The notes: generated from the letters alone by a model not told the origin. A stretch of 64,000 bases of DNA from Mesorhizobium sp. DCY119 (GCF_003590645.1 NZ_CP031834.1:3348501-3412500), one strand, 5' to 3'; shown: positions 44,761 through 55,168, counted from the first letter of the stretch. Made by a program: numbers and translations.

Positions 44761-46781
44761 CAGCCGCGATCCTTGCGCGGGCCGCGCGGCCTATCGCCGC
44801 CGCCGCGTGGTCCCTTGCCGCCCTCATCGCCTTCGCGGCGCGGCTTGCCGAAACCGGTCTTGCCACCGCCCGGCTTGTCGAAGAACGGCTTGCCGTGATG
44901 CTGCGCCTTGCTGGCCTTGCGGGCGTCCACTTCCGCCTTTTCAGCGGCTGCTCTGCCCTTGCCGATCGGCCGTGCGCCCGGAGCCATCCAGACATTGGCC
45001 TTGCGGACACCCGGCGGTTCGATCGGACGCGATTCGCGCTCGGACTTGCCGCCACGTGCCGGCTTGGGTCCGCGCGCGGGCCTGTCACCAAAATCGGGCT
45101 TGGGTCCACGAGCCGGCTTGTCGCCGAAATCGGATTTCGGGCCGCGATCACTCTTGAAGCCGCGATCGGGCTTGGTCTGCAAGCGGCCGAGCACGTCCTC
45201 GCGATGGCGTTCATTGTCGCGCTTGCGGTTCTTGATCAGCCCGCCTTCGCCGATATGCACCGGGCGTGCCTTACGCGGTGCCCTTTCGGGCTCGGCTGCC
45301 GGAACCGGCTTGTCGAAAGTGCGCCGCACCGGCTTGTTGGAGAACGGCTTTACGATATCGGCGTCGAAATTCGCGCCCGATTCCTCGATGAGCCGCTCGC
45401 CGAGCTGGTCACGCAGCGTGCGTCCGGCCATTTCCTGGACATGACCCTCGGGCAGTTCGCCAAGCTGGAACGGTCCGTAGGAAATGCGGATCAGCCGCGT
45501 CACGTCGAGCCCGAGCGCGCCGAGGATGTTCTTCACCTCGCGGTTCTTGCCTTCGCGCAGGCCGATCGTCAGCCAGGCATTGGTGCCCTGCTCGCGGTCC
45601 AGCGAAGCTTCGATCGCGCCGTAGAACACACCGTCGACGGCAATACCGTCCTTGAGCCCGGCAAGCTGCTTTTCGTCCACCTTGCCGTGAACGCGGACGC
45701 GGTAGCGGCGCAGCCAGCCGGTTGCCGGCAGTTCCAGCACGCGCGACAGGCCGCCGTCATTGGTGAGCAGCAGCAGGCCTTCGGTGTTGATGTCGAGGCG
45801 TCCGATGGTCATCAGGCGCGGCAGTTCTGCCGGCAGGAGATCGAAAACCGTCTTGCGGCCTTCCGGATCGCGATTCGTCGTGACGACACCGGACGGCTTG
45901 TGGAACAGGAACATCCGCGTGCGTTCGATCGGCGGGATAGTCTCGCCGTCAAGCTCGATTGTATCGCTCGGCATGACGTTGAAGGCCGGCGAAGCCAGGA
46001 TCTTGCCGTTGACCTTGACGCGGCCAGCCGCGATCAGTTCCTCGGCGTCGCGGCGCGAAGCAATGCCGACGCGGGCCAGCCGCTTGGCAATGCGCTCGCC
46101 CTCCTCCACTTCCTCGGCAACGCGCGGCCGGGCAAACGGCTTACGCTCGCCGTCCGGCTTGAAACCTTCTGGCCGCGGGCGCTTTTCGAAACCGCCTTCA
46201 CGCGCACCTTGCGGCCGGTCGAAACGCCGTGCCGGGCGCTCGCCGCCGGCATCGCCTTCGCGATCGGGCCGACGAACGAATGGCTTTCCTTCGGGCCGGG
46301 GACCAGCGCGGAAAGGCTTGTCGCTACGTTCAGGCCGCGTCGCAGCACCGTCACGCGGACGATCGTCGCGTTTGAAATCGCGCTTGGGACGCTCCGCGCC
46401 ACCTGCCGCATCGTCGCGGCGCTTGGCATAGGGCTTGGCCGCGCCGTCGCGCTTTTCGAACGGCTTGCCGCCCTCGAAGCGCGGCTTTGCCGCAAAGCCG
46501 GACTTGCCCTCGGGCCGTGGCCCCTTGCGGAACGGCGCGCCACTGCGCTCGGCTTTAGCCTCACCGCCTTCGCGCGGGCGATCGTCACGCTTGAAATCGC
46601 GCTTGGGGCGCTCTGCGCCTGGCGTCGCATCGTCCCGGCGCTTGGCGTAGGGTGGTTTTGCTGCCCCTTCGCGCTTCACGAACGGTTTGCCGCCCTCGAA
46701 GCGCGGCTTTGCCGAGAAATCGGGTTTGCCGCCCTTGCGCGGACCGCCTTTACGCGGGAATTTTTTTCGATCGTCGTCCAT
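44760..46781 (-). CDS. RluB-type rRNA pseudouridine synthase with long basic extensions
   Basis: This 673-residue protein has a central ~240-residue RsuA/RluB enzyme: an S4 RNA-binding domain (RLARVGIASRRDAEELIAAG) and a catalytic domain with the Asp in GRLDINTEGLLLLTND. It modifies a uridine in 23S rRNA helix 89, by family. About 280 residues before and 170 after are low-complexity Arg/Lys/Gly/Pro sequence. The N-terminal part contains two ~73-residue near-identical repeats (each with EGGKPFxKR, KRRDDA and RPKRDFKRDDRPR), and the C-terminal part repeats ARGPKPDFGD. The ATG at 46781 follows AAAGGC; the longer frame overlaps tadA and is rejected. Confidence 0.93.
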   Translation of the reverse strand: MDDDRKKFPRKGGPRKGGKPDFSAKPRFEGGKPFVKREGAAKPPYAKRRDDATPGAERPKRDFKRDDRPREGGEAKAERSGAPFRKGPRPEGKSGFAAKPRFEGGKPFEKRDGAAKPYAKRRDDAAGGAERPKRDFKRDDRPRDGAATRPERSDKPFRAGPRPEGKPFVRRPDREGDAGGERPARRFDRPQGAREGGFEKRPRPEGFKPDGERKPFARPRVAEEVEEGERIAKRLARVGIASRRDAEELIAAGRVKVNGKILASPAFNVMPSDTIELDGETIPPIERTRMFLFHKPSGVVTTNRDPEGRKTVFDLLPAELPRLMTIGRLDINTEGLLLLTNDGGLSRVLELPATGWLRRYRVRVHGKVDEKQLAGLKDGIAVDGVFYGAIEASLDREQGTNAWLTIGLREGKNREVKNILGALGLDVTRLIRISYGPFQLGELPEGHVQEMAGRTLRDQLGERLIEESGANFDADIVKPFSNKPVRRTFDKPVPAAEPERAPRKARPVHIGEGGLIKNRKRDNERHREDVLGRLQTKPDRGFKSDRGPKSDFGDKPARGPKPDFGDRPARGPKPARGGKSERESRPIEPPGVRKANVWMAPGARPIGKGRAAAEKAEVDARKASKAQHHGKPFFDKPGGGKTGFGKPRREGDEGGKGPRGGGDRPRGPRKDRG

Positions 46782-46847
46782 GTGGCCTTTGCCTTTCAGG
46801 GGCGGTAGATAACAGGAACATCCTGCACTTGCGAGGGGAATAACGGA

Positions 46848-47300
46848 TTGAAACGCCCCGATTTCATGGCGCTGGCGCTTGCAGAGGCCGAAGCAGCGGC
46901 AAAGCGTGGCGAAGTGCCGGTCGGCGCGGTGATGGCCAAAGGCGACCAGGTCGTCGCCAGCGCCGGCAATCGCACCCGCGAACTCAACGATCCGACCGCC
47001 CATGCCGAAATGCTGGCGATCCGCGAAGCCTCGCAAAAGCTCTCCGCTGAACGCCTGAACGATCTCGATCTTTACGTGACGCTGGAGCCTTGCGCCATGT
47101 GCGCAGGTGCCATTTCATTTGCCCGCATTCGCCGCCTTTATTTTGGAGCGGGCGACGAAAAAGGCGGCGCGGTGGTCAACGGTGTGCGTTTCTTCACCTC
47201 GCCGACCTGCCATCATGTGCCGGAGGTCTATCCCGGCATAGCCGAGACAAGCGCTTCGACGATTCTCAAGGATTTCTTTCAGGCCCGCCGCGAACCCTGA
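46848..47300 (+). CDS. tadA: tRNA adenosine(34) deaminase
   Basis: TadA converts A34 to inosine in the wobble position of tRNA-Arg(ACG) (and related tRNAs). The 150-residue deaminase has the zinc motifs HAEM and PCAMCAG and the N-terminal MALALAEAEAAAKRGEVPVGAV. The TTG at 46848 (with GAGGGG upstream) adds MKRPDF ahead of the ATG at 46866; either start is possible. It diverges from the pseudouridine synthase gene over 66 bases, so three RNA-modification genes cluster here. Confidence 0.93.
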   Translation: MKRPDFMALALAEAEAAAKRGEVPVGAVMAKGDQVVASAGNRTRELNDPTAHAEMLAIREASQKLSAERLNDLDLYVTLEPCAMCAGAISFARIRRLYFGAGDEKGGAVVNGVRFFTSPTCHHVPEVYPGIAETSASTILKDFFQARREP

Positions 47301-47321
47301 CCATCGGCCAGGGCGCAACAC

Positions 47322-48017
47322 TTACCAGGGCAGAACGTCGCGCCAGCTGTTGCCGGTCTTCTTTGTCGCCTGGGCCTTCAGGCGCCGCTCTTTCTTGACC
47401 TCGTCCTCACCGACATCGCCCACAGGCGCGGTTGCGGACGGCTCGCGATAGACCAGCGGCGGTTCGCTCAGGAACTTGCGCGTCGTCGGGCTGCCCTGCT
47501 TGGTTTCGGCAAGACGCTGGTTGAACAGCGTGCGCTGTTCCGCCTGCTTGCCAACCTTCTCGACGCCCGAATCCATGGTGCGTTCGGTCACGCCCGGCCG
47601 AGAAATCGACGACGACGACGGTGCGCCGAGATCGCCCAGGATCTGCGGACGCCAGCCGGGGGTGTCGCGATTTTCCGTTGCGTCGGCGCGCAGCCGCGCA
47701 CGCTTCTGCTCCGGCGATTCCGGCCACTGGCTGGCATCGGCGTTGACGATGCTTTCCTGCGGTGCAGGGAGATTCAGCTTTTCGCCCGGCTTGGGCTTAA
47801 CCAGATCGGGCCGCGGCTTGTATTCGATGTCGCCACGATTTTTCGGCGCCATGGAAAGGATGCCGGTGACGTCGCCGACGAGCTGCTCGGTCGAGGTCTT
47901 GTCGGTGCCGTAAGTGGGGCCGCTCATGCAACCCGAAACCGCGAGGCTGGAAGCCACGAGCGGCGCAAACACCATCCAGCGCGCACGCGTCATTTCAGTC
48001 AGGCCAGAAAATTTCAC
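47322..48017 (-). CDS. Outer-membrane-type lipoprotein of unknown function
   Basis: This 231-residue protein has a lipoprotein signal: a basic N-terminus (TRARW), a hydrophobic core and the lipobox AVSGC, which would be acylated at the Cys. The mature protein is hydrophilic, rich in Pro, Arg and Lys, and has no predicted fold. The GTG at 48017 is preceded by GAGGCGG; an ATG eight residues later is possible. It lies 162 bases downstream of ileS on the same strand. The function is unknown; orthologues seem common in rhizobia, from general knowledge only. Confidence 0.82.
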   Translation of the reverse strand: MKFSGLTEMTRARWMVFAPLVASSLAVSGCMSGPTYGTDKTSTEQLVGDVTGILSMAPKNRGDIEYKPRPDLVKPKPGEKLNLPAPQESIVNADASQWPESPEQKRARLRADATENRDTPGWRPQILGDLGAPSSSSISRPGVTERTMDSGVEKVGKQAEQRTLFNQRLAETKQGSPTTRKFLSEPPLVYREPSATAPVGDVGEDEVKKERRLKAQATKKTGNSWRDVLPW

Positions 48018-48179
48018 TGCAAACCGCCTCTCGCTCTATATCGGACCGCAATCCGGATATTTCCCGCAACCCTCATCCGATGGGAATCCGGCGAGATTTT
48101 GTCGCCCGGAGCCCCGCGCTTGTAACCCAAGCGGTCAGGAAGGGCAACGACCGCCGCCGCGCCCTCCCCGACATGTACC

Positions 48180-51164
48180 CTAAATACGGCCTAAAGCTTT
48201 CAATTCATGAAGAGCCTTGGCGTCGCGGGCAGACACTTCCGGGAACTCCGGGTCCGAACCGACGTCGTCGGTATAGCGCCAGGAGCGCGCGCATTTGCGC
48301 AGGCCCTTGTCGTCGGCCTTTTCCACCACAACCGCCACACCCGGCACTTCGCGCAGCACAAAGGCGTCTGCGGGTGCGCCCTGATGCGAAACCACCAGAT
48401 CGCTGGTGATGCTGATTTCGGCCAGGTCGATGCCCGACAATGCCGCCTCGAGCGCAGCATCGTTCATGTGGACGACCGGCACGGCTTCCAGCGACGAACC
48501 GATGGTCTTCTTGGCCCGCTCAAGCTCGAGCGCACCGGTAACGACGCTGCGGACCTGACGGATTTTTTTCCACTTTTCCGCCAGCGCGTCGTTTTTCCAG
48601 TCCGCGGGCACCGCCGGGAACTGTTCGAGATGCACCGATTCGGATGACGGATAGCGCTCAAGCCACGCCTCTTCGGTGGTGAAGGGCAGCATCGGCGCCA
48701 GCCACGTCACCAGATGGTCGAACAGATGGCGCACCACCTGGACTGCCGCCTTGCGCTTGGTGCTGGAAGGCGCCTCACAATAGAGCGCGTCCTTGCGGAT
48801 GTCGAAATAGAAGGCGGAAAGCTCCACCACCATGAAATCGATCAGCGCGCGCGTGACGCGCTTGAACTCGAAGGCGTCGTAGCCGGCGCGCACCAGTTCA
48901 TCGAGTTCGGCCAGCCGGTGCAGCATCAGTTGCTCCAGTTCCGGCATCTCTTTCACCGGCACCACGTCGCCCTCGTCATGGGCGAGCGTGCCGAGCATCC
49001 AGCGGATGGTGTTGCGCAGCTTGCGATAGGCGTCGATATTGGTCTGCAGCACGTTCTTGCCGAGGCGCTGGTCTTCCCAATAATCGGTCGTCACCACCCA
49101 CAGGCGCAGGATATCGGCGCCGGACTGCTTGATGACGTCCTGCGGCACCACCGTGTTGCCGAGCGACTTCGACATCTTGCGGCCCTCCTCATCCATGGTG
49201 AAGCCATGGGTGACGACGGTGTTGTAAGGCGCACGGCCGCGCGTGCCGCAGCTTTCCAGCAGCGACGAGTGGAACCAGCCGCGATGCTGGTCCGAACCTT
49301 CGAGATAGACATCGGCCGGCCATTTCATGTCCGGGCGGTCTTCCAGCGTAAATGTGTGACTGGAGCCCGAATCGAACCAGACATCAAGGATGTCCATGAC
49401 CTGCACCCATGGCTCGTTGGCACGCGAGCCAAGGAAACGCTCACGCGCGCCTTCCGCAAACCAGGCATCGGCCCCTTCCGCCTCGAAGGCGTCGACAATG
49501 CGCTGGTTGACGGCCTCGTCCACGAGCACGGTGCCATCGGCATCGGCAAAGACGGCGATCGGCACGCCCCAGGCGCGCTGGCGCGACAGCACCCAGTCCG
49601 GGCGCTCTTCGATCATCGAGCGCAGGCGCGTCTGGCCGGCGCCGGGCACGAAGCGGGTGTCGTCGATGGCCTGCAGCGCGCGCGAGCGCAGTGTCGTGCC
49701 GTCGCCCAGTTCCTTGTCCATATAGACGAACCATTGCGGCGTGTTGCGGAAGATGATCGGCTTCTTCGACCGCCACGAATGCGGATAGCTATGCTTCAGG
49801 CGACCGCGCGCAAACAGCGCGTTGCGCTTGATCAGTTCCTCGATGACGGCCTTGTTGGCATCGCCCTTCTTGCCGTTGTCGTCGATGACGCGCGCAGGCC
49901 CGCCCTCGCGATCCGGGCCAAAGCCGGGCGCGTCCTTGGTGAAATAACCGGCGTCGTCGACGGTAAAGGGGATCGCAGGATCGATGCCGCGCGCCCGCAA
50001 TTTCTTGCCGGCATCCATCCAGGCGTCAAAGTCCTCGCGGCCATGGCCGGGAGCGGTGTGCACGAAACCGGTGCCGGCATCGTCGGTGACATGGTCGCCG
50101 GCGAGCATGGGCACCGCGAATTCATAGCCACCGCCGAGGCCCTTAAAGGGATGGGAAAGCGTAAGGCTTCCAAGCTCTTCTGCCGAAACGCTGCGAAGAC
50201 GATTCAACTTGACCTTGGCCTTGGCTTCGGAGTCCTCGGCCAGCGCATCCGCAAAGATCAGCTTCTCGCCTGGCTGCGGGCCAAAATCGTTCTCGGCTGC
50301 TGCGACTTCATAAAGGCCATAGCTTACGCGCGGCGAGAAATTGACCGCGCGGTTGCCAGGGATGGTCCAGGGCGTGGTCGTCCAGATGACGACGTGAGCG
50401 TTCCAAAGATCTTGTGCGGTCCGCTCGGCATGCTCTTCAATCTTTGCACCGTCTCGAACGATGTGCTGTGGAACCACCGGGAACTTCACCCAGATCGTAT
50501 CACTCTCGTAATCCTGATACTCGACCTCGGCCTCGGCCAGCGCCGTGCGCTCGACCACGCTCCACATCACCGGCTTGGAGCCGCGATAGAGTTGGCCGGA
50601 CGCCGCGAACTTCAACAGCTCGCCGGCTATCCGCGCCTCGGCGTGATAGCTCATCGTCAAATAGGGATCCTTGAAGTCGCCGATGACGCCGAGCCGCTGG
50701 AATTCGTCGCCCTGCACCTTGATCCATTTTTCGGCATAGGCGCGGCATTCCTGGCGGAACTCGATCATCGCCTTGGGTTCGGACAGGTCAGGCTTGGCCT
50801 TGCCCTTGGCGCGATAGTTCTCTTCCTCGATCTTCCATTCGATCGGCAGGCCGTGGCAGTCCCAGCCCGGCACGTAGTTCGAGTCGAAACCCCGCATCTG
50901 GAACGAGCGGGTGATGACGTCCTTCAGCACCTTGTTCAGCGCATGGCCGATATGGATGTTGCCGTTGGCATAGGGCGGGCCGTCATGCAGCACGAACTTC
51001 TCGCGGCCGGCCGCACTTTCGCGCAGGCGCTTGTAGAGATCCATCTTCTGCCAGCGCGCGACCGCTACCGGCTCCTTCTCAGGCAGGCCGGCGCGCATCG
51101 GAAATTCCGTCTGCGGCAGATAGAGGGTTTTGGAGTAATCGAGTTTCTCGGACGTATCGGTCAT
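48180..51164 (-). CDS. ileS: Isoleucyl-tRNA synthetase
   Basis: IleS charges tRNA-Ile with isoleucine. The 994-residue class I synthetase has the HIGH motif in [12 protein letters not shown] (about residue 73), the [17 protein letters not shown] and [14 protein letters not shown] segments of the catalytic and editing domains, the KMSKS loop in [10 protein letters not shown] and a C-terminal anticodon-binding domain. The start follows the usual [24 protein letters not shown] layout. The window shows no leader or T-box-like structure upstream. Confidence 0.97.
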   Translation of the reverse strand: MTDTSEKLDYSKTLYLPQTEFPMRAGLPEKEPVAVARWQKMDLYKRLRESAAGREKFVLHDGPPYANGNIHIGHALNKVLKDVITRSFQMRGFDSNYVPGWDCHGLPIEWKIEEENYRAKGKAKPDLSEPKAMIEFRQECRAYAEKWIKVQGDEFQRLGVIGDFKDPYLTMSYHAEARIAGELLKFAASGQLYRGSKPVMWSVVERTALAEAEVEYQDYESDTIWVKFPVVPQHIVRDGAKIEEHAERTAQDLWNAHVVIWTTTPWTIPGNRAVNFSPRVSYGLYEVAAAENDFGPQPGEKLIFADALAEDSEAKAKVKLNRLRSVSAEELGSLTLSHPFKGLGGGYEFAVPMLAGDHVTDDAGTGFVHTAPGHGREDFDAWMDAGKKLRARGIDPAIPFTVDDAGYFTKDAPGFGPDREGGPARVIDDNGKKGDANKAVIEELIKRNALFARGRLKHSYPHSWRSKKPIIFRNTPQWFVYMDKELGDGTTLRSRALQAIDDTRFVPGAGQTRLRSMIEERPDWVLSRQRAWGVPIAVFADADGTVLVDEAVNQRIVDAFEAEGADAWFAEGARERFLGSRANEPWVQVMDILDVWFDSGSSHTFTLEDRPDMKWPADVYLEGSDQHRGWFHSSLLESCGTRGRAPYNTVVTHGFTMDEEGRKMSKSLGNTVVPQDVIKQSGADILRLWVVTTDYWEDQRLGKNVLQTNIDAYRKLRNTIRWMLGTLAHDEGDVVPVKEMPELEQLMLHRLAELDELVRAGYDAFEFKRVTRALIDFMVVELSAFYFDIRKDALYCEAPSSTKRKAAVQVVRHLFDHLVTWLAPMLPFTTEEAWLERYPSSESVHLEQFPAVPADWKNDALAEKWKKIRQVRSVVTGALELERAKKTIGSSLEAVPVVHMNDAALEAALSGIDLAEISITSDLVVSHQGAPADAFVLREVPGVAVVVEKADDKGLRKCARSWRYTDDVGSDPEFPEVSARDAKALHELKALGRI

Positions 51165-51398
51165 TGTCTTGCCATCGGGTTGCCCGGCGAAATGCGCCTC
51201 GGGCGTTCAACTGTCATTTAATGGAAAATGCGCGGGAAAGCGCGCAGGCAAAAAGTCCCGGACTTTCAGGCAGCCTCAAGCCACCCGGAAAGCCGGGCCC
51301 GTAATTCGTATAGCAATCGCGAAGACGGGCGCGAGACATCTCATGGCGCGCTTTTAGCGGAGGCAGCCGCGAGAATAAAGCGGATAAATGCGCAAACG

Positions 51399-52211
51399 CT
51401 ACATCTGGAAATCGAAGCGATACGTCGCCGAGACACCGAACATCAGCTGGTCGCGCGAGCCACGCTCCTTCACCAGGCTGGAATCCGCCGCCGGGCCCTT
51501 GAGCCGCGAATATTCGCTGAACAGGGTGGCGGTGATCTTGTCGGTGGCTTTCCAGTTCACCGCGCCGCCGACGCCAACAGACTTCAACCCGCTACCGGGA
51601 TCGTATCGGCTCAGGCCGGACGCTGCGGATTCGGAGGCCGAGACGCCGTAATAGGCGTCGAAATATTTGGCTGTGGCAAAGGATGCCCGCGGCCCGCCGG
51701 AAACGCGTATCGTCGGCGTGACGTCGTAGAAGGCGTCGGCGGAAATGTCGGCGACGATACCATTGTGCGCCCTGATGCCGTGGCGTACCTCGCCGCGCAT
51801 GCGCATCCAGTCGGTCGGATAGATCTCGAAGAAGCCGCCGACCTCGCCGCCCCAGCGGACGGGATCAAGGCCTTTGAGGTCATTTATGTCGTTGTCGCGC
51901 GCAAACAGGAACTTTCCGGTCAGACCCGCGCGCACGGGACCATCATCGAGCAATGACATCGAGATGTTGTCGTTGCGCGAGACGAACCGGGCAGGAGCGC
52001 CGGCCTTGCCGAGCGAGATGATCGGCGAGGCGGTGAATATGCGGCTGCTCGAGCCTTCGAAACGCGGTGCCACGATGCCCGATGCGCCGACGGTCAGGTA
52101 CCAGTCGCCGTGAACCCAGTCGAAGAAACCGCCTTCGGCTGCAGCGCTCTGCGAGAGCCCCAACAAGAGGGCAACCGAACAACCAACCGACATCCGATTG
52201 AAAGATATCAT
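51399..52211 (-). CDS. MipA/OmpV-family outer membrane protein
   Basis: This ~270-residue protein has a signal peptide (MISFNRMSVGCSVALLLGLS onward, cleaved near AAA-EGG) and an alternating beta-strand pattern ending in an aromatic residue-rich final strand (FGVSATYRFDFQM). The WYLTVGASGIVAPRFEGSS segment is typical of MipA/OmpV, proposed to scaffold murein enzymes. The start at 52211 is the best-placed for a signal peptide; 52193 is an alternative. The 234 bases between this gene and ileS, and the ~190 upstream, show no other gene. Confidence 0.88.
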   Translation of the reverse strand: MISFNRMSVGCSVALLLGLSQSAAAEGGFFDWVHGDWYLTVGASGIVAPRFEGSSSRIFTASPIISLGKAGAPARFVSRNDNISMSLLDDGPVRAGLTGKFLFARDNDINDLKGLDPVRWGGEVGGFFEIYPTDWMRMRGEVRHGIRAHNGIVADISADAFYDVTPTIRVSGGPRASFATAKYFDAYYGVSASESAASGLSRYDPGSGLKSVGVGGAVNWKATDKITATLFSEYSRLKGPAADSSLVKERGSRDQLMFGVSATYRFDFQM

Positions 52212-52404
52212 CAACAGCCCCACGCACGCACACACAACCAATCGTTGCCACAAGCTTTTGCGGGCTTTGCGTAAAATTTGATTTAATTTCGTAAGGTTGC
52301 CTCAACCGGCGCCACGCGCTCCCGCTGGACGACTCGTGCGGGTGGCGCTACTTTAATCATGGCGGGATTGTGGCAACGTTTATCCAAGCATGGAGATGAC
52401 GGCG

Positions 52405-52968
52405 ATGACCTTACCTTCTGAAATGCCGGAAGTTCTGAAAGACGCCATCGGCGATGCGCGGTCCAAATGGGGATGGTTCGTCGCGCTCGGGGTCCTGCTT
52501 CTGATCTTCGGCGGCATCGCCTTCGGCAATCTTTTCATCGCCACCGTGGCTTCGGTCTATGTCGTCGGCTCGCTGATGCTGATGGCCGGCGTCATCGAGA
52601 TCGCGCATGCCTTTGGCGTCAAAAGCTGGAGCAATTTCTTCTGGTGGCTGGGCAGCGGCCTGCTTTATGCGATCGCCGGCTTCCTCGCCTTCTACAATCC
52701 GCTGCTGGCGTCTGCCGTGTTGACCTTCCTGCTTGCCGTCAGCCTCGTTGCCTCCGGCATCCTGCGGCTATGGCTGGGCTTCAAGAGCAGACCTGCCGCC
52801 GGCTGGGGCTGGCTCGTCGCGGCTGGTGTGGTCACGGCACTCGCCGGCCTCATCATCGCGCTCGGCTGGCCGGTGAACAGCCTTTGGGTGCTCGGCATGT
52901 TCCTGGCGATCGACCTGATCTTTCAGGGCTGGACTTTTATCGCGTTTGGCTTGGCGCTGAGGAAATAG
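52405..52968 (+). CDS. HdeD-family acid-resistance membrane protein (DUF308)
   Basis: This 187-residue protein has six hydrophobic segments in three DUF308 pairs, for example WGWFVALGVLLLIFGGIAFG, VYVVGSLMLMAGVIEIAHAFG and LLYAIAGFLAFYNP. HdeD proteins are linked to acid and membrane stress, with unknown mechanism. ATG at 52405 follows GGAG; an ATG at 52390 is also in frame but lacks a ribosome site. Confidence 0.88.
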   Translation: MTLPSEMPEVLKDAIGDARSKWGWFVALGVLLLIFGGIAFGNLFIATVASVYVVGSLMLMAGVIEIAHAFGVKSWSNFFWWLGSGLLYAIAGFLAFYNPLLASAVLTFLLAVSLVASGILRLWLGFKSRPAAGWGWLVAAGVVTALAGLIIALGWPVNSLWVLGMFLAIDLIFQGWTFIAFGLALRK

Positions 52969-52976
52969 TTTTCTTC

Positions 52977-53091
52977 GTCATCCCGGCCGGCCGAGCGAAG
53001 CGAGGGAAAGAGCCGGGACCCATTCCGGAATTTCAACGTCACGGAATGGGTCCCGTATAGCCTTCGCTACGCTCCCGGCTTCCGGGATGAC
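52977..53091. repeat. Palindromic intergenic repeat (GTCATCCCGG...CCGGGATGAC)
   Basis: This 115-bp element is bounded by GTCATCCCGG (52977-52986) and CCGGGATGAC (53082-53091). Inside are 14-bp perfect arms CGGGACCCATTCCG (53014-53027) and CGGAATGGGTCCCG (53042-53055). It sits between the converging hdeD and ribF genes and could terminate both transcripts. Elements of this pattern are widespread in alphaproteobacterial genomes from general knowledge. Confidence 0.78.
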
Positions 53092-53103
53092 AGTCGGCGT
53101 GCT

Positions 53104-54087
53104 TTAAAACGCTATCGCGCTGTCCAGTTCGGACAGCGGCCGGATGCCGGCAAGAAGCGCGCGCGCTTCTTCCTCGTCGCGCTTCATCTGGACGACCAGC
53201 GCGTCGAGCCCGTCGAACTTCACCTCGCCGCGCAGATAGCCGAACAGTGAGACCCGGCAGTTCTGCCAGTAGAGATCGCCGGAATAGTCGAACAGGAAGG
53301 TTTCGAGCAGCGGCGCGCCATTGTCGTCCACGGTCGGGCGGCGGCCGAAGCTGGCAACGCCGTCATGCAACGAGCCGTCGGCGCGGCGAAAGCGGACCGC
53401 GTAGATGCCGTGTTTCAGCATCGTGCTTTCCGGCAGCGCCATATTGGCGGTCGGGAAACCGAGCGTGCGGCCAAGCTGTTTGCCATGCGTCACCTCGGCC
53501 TCGACGGTATAGCGGTAGCCGAGCAGGCCCGCTGCTTCCGCCGGCTCGCCTTCCGACAGGAGCTCGCGAATGCGGCTGGAGGACACGATCTCGGTGCCCT
53601 CGTCGCGAAAGGCATCGACCAGCGTGACGCCAAAGCCATGGCGCTCGCCGGCCTCCATCAGGAAGGCCGGGCCGCCGCGCCTGCTTTTGCCGAAATGGAA
53701 GTCGAAGCCGGTCACGACATGGCTGATGCCGAGATTGGTTTCGAGTATCTGCGTCACGAACTCTTCGGCGCTGAGTTCGGCGAAATCGCGGTCAAAACAC
53801 TGTTCCACGACTGCCGCGAAGCCTAGTTCGGCCAGAAGCCGTGCCTTCATCGGCGCGGGCGTCAGGATGAAAAGCGGCGTGTTTGGCTGGAACACCGTGC
53901 GCGGATGCGGCTCGAAGGTCAGCACCAGCGCGGGCACGCCCCGGCGGCGCGCCTCGTCCAGCGCGCGCTCAAGCACGGCCTGATGGCCGCGATGTACGCC
54001 GTCAAAATTACCGATCGCCACCACACCGCCGCGCAGCCGTTCGGGCAGCATTTCGGTGCCGTTTATGCGCTGAAACGATTGCGTCAT
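53104..54087 (-). CDS. ribF: Bifunctional riboflavin kinase / FAD synthetase
   Basis: RibF phosphorylates riboflavin to FMN and adenylates FMN to FAD. The 327-residue protein has an N-terminal nucleotidyltransferase domain (AIGNFDGVHRGHQAVL, then VLTFEPHPRTVF and ISSSRIRELL-like SSSRIRELLSEG) and a C-terminal riboflavin kinase domain (HGKQLGRTLGFPTANMAL, then ASFGRRPTVDDN, where the PTAN motif is catalytic). It follows the HAD hydrolase by ten bases and is probably cotranscribed with it. Confidence 0.96.
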   Translation of the reverse strand: MTQSFQRINGTEMLPERLRGGVVAIGNFDGVHRGHQAVLERALDEARRRGVPALVLTFEPHPRTVFQPNTPLFILTPAPMKARLLAELGFAAVVEQCFDRDFAELSAEEFVTQILETNLGISHVVTGFDFHFGKSRRGGPAFLMEAGERHGFGVTLVDAFRDEGTEIVSSSRIRELLSEGEPAEAAGLLGYRYTVEAEVTHGKQLGRTLGFPTANMALPESTMLKHGIYAVRFRRADGSLHDGVASFGRRPTVDDNGAPLLETFLFDYSGDLYWQNCRVSLFGYLRGEVKFDGLDALVVQMKRDEEEARALLAGIRPLSELDSAIAF

Positions 54088-54097
54088 GGTCGTCTAT

Positions 54098-54958
54098 CTA
54101 CCGGAGCCGGGGGATCACCGCCACCGGGCGATGCCCGTGCTTTTCGAGAAAGGCCGACAGGCGCTCCAGATCTGGATTAAGCGGGTCGCCATAGTCGCGG
54201 GCGTGGATGCCGCCGGAAACATAGAGCACATCGAGGCCGTTGTCGGCAGCACCCTTGATGTCGGTCAGCATGCCATCGCCGATGCCGAGTGTCTCCTCGC
54301 GGGTAACATCGCGGCCGAGCACCTCGGCGGCAGCCTTCAGGGCCACGTCATAGATCGGCTTGTGCGGCTTGCCGGAGATCAGCGTGCGGCCGCCAAGCTG
54401 CGAATAATCACGCGCCAGCGCGCCGGCGCACCAGATCAGACGTTCGCCACGTTCCACAACGATATCGGGATTGGCACAGATGAACGGCAGGTTGCGTGAA
54501 CGGAAGCGCCGCAGCATGTCGGCATAATCTTCCGGCGTCTCGACTTCATCGTCGAACAGGCCCGTGCAGACCACGGCATCCGCCTCGAATTCCTCGACCA
54601 GCTCGCAATCGATGTCGTCATAGATCGGCATGTCGCGATCTGCGCCGAGATGGAAGAGCTTACGCGGTGCTTCGCGGATCAGGTCGCGCGTCACGTCACC
54701 TGAGGTAACGACCCGGTCCCAGGCGCTTTGCGGTACGCCGATCGCAGCAAGTTGCTCCTCGACGCCATCGTGAGGGCGCGGCGAATTGGTGATCAGCACC
54801 ACCGCCAGGCCCTTTTCGCGCGCTCGCGTTAGCGCGGCAGCGGCTTCCGGAAAGGCATCCTCACCATTGTGAAGCACGCCCCAGACATCGCACAGGATCA
54901 CGCCATAGCGGCCGGTGACGGCGTCCAGCGATCCGATCGTTTCGGGCGAACCCGTCAT
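54098..54958 (-). CDS. TIGR01459-family HAD hydrolase
   Basis: This 286-residue protein is a NagD-like HAD phosphatase. The nucleophile motif is ILCDVWGVLHNG, motif II is VLITNSPR, the Lys in GKPHKPIYD serves as motif III, and GIGDGMLTDIKGA provides the acidic motif IV. TIGR01459 members are alphaproteobacterial and of unknown substrate. Its stop lies ten bases before ribF. The pairing with ribF suggests, but does not prove, action on a flavin phosphate. Confidence 0.9.
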   Translation of the reverse strand: MTGSPETIGSLDAVTGRYGVILCDVWGVLHNGEDAFPEAAAALTRAREKGLAVVLITNSPRPHDGVEEQLAAIGVPQSAWDRVVTSGDVTRDLIREAPRKLFHLGADRDMPIYDDIDCELVEEFEADAVVCTGLFDDEVETPEDYADMLRRFRSRNLPFICANPDIVVERGERLIWCAGALARDYSQLGGRTLISGKPHKPIYDVALKAAAEVLGRDVTREETLGIGDGMLTDIKGAADNGLDVLYVSGGIHARDYGDPLNPDLERLSAFLEKHGHRPVAVIPRLR

Positions 54959-55168
54959 GGTTTTTCCTTCACTATCCGCTGTCGTGGAGTTGCCATGGAT
55001 GAATGATCCGGGCGCATGGGAATTAACCGAACCTCTTCACCGTGTCACCAGCTTTCGCTTAACAGAATGCCCGCATCGTGAGAAAATGGTCGCTGCATCA
55101 GGACGCGGGGTCGGATGTGTTTGCGTACGGGAGAGCCGCGAAGGCGGGTTTTCCGAAAGGGTTTTGTG

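Noticed and set aside
44895..46808. 637-codon plus-strand frame opposite the pseudouridine synthase gene
   Set aside because: It arises from the repetitive basic coding sequence on the other strand; no ribosome site or recognisable fold.
48714..51221. 835-codon open frame on the plus strand opposite ileS
   Set aside because: It is antisense to ileS, with Asp/His/Leu/Arg-rich low-information sequence typical of GC-rich codon shadows, and no domain or ribosome site.
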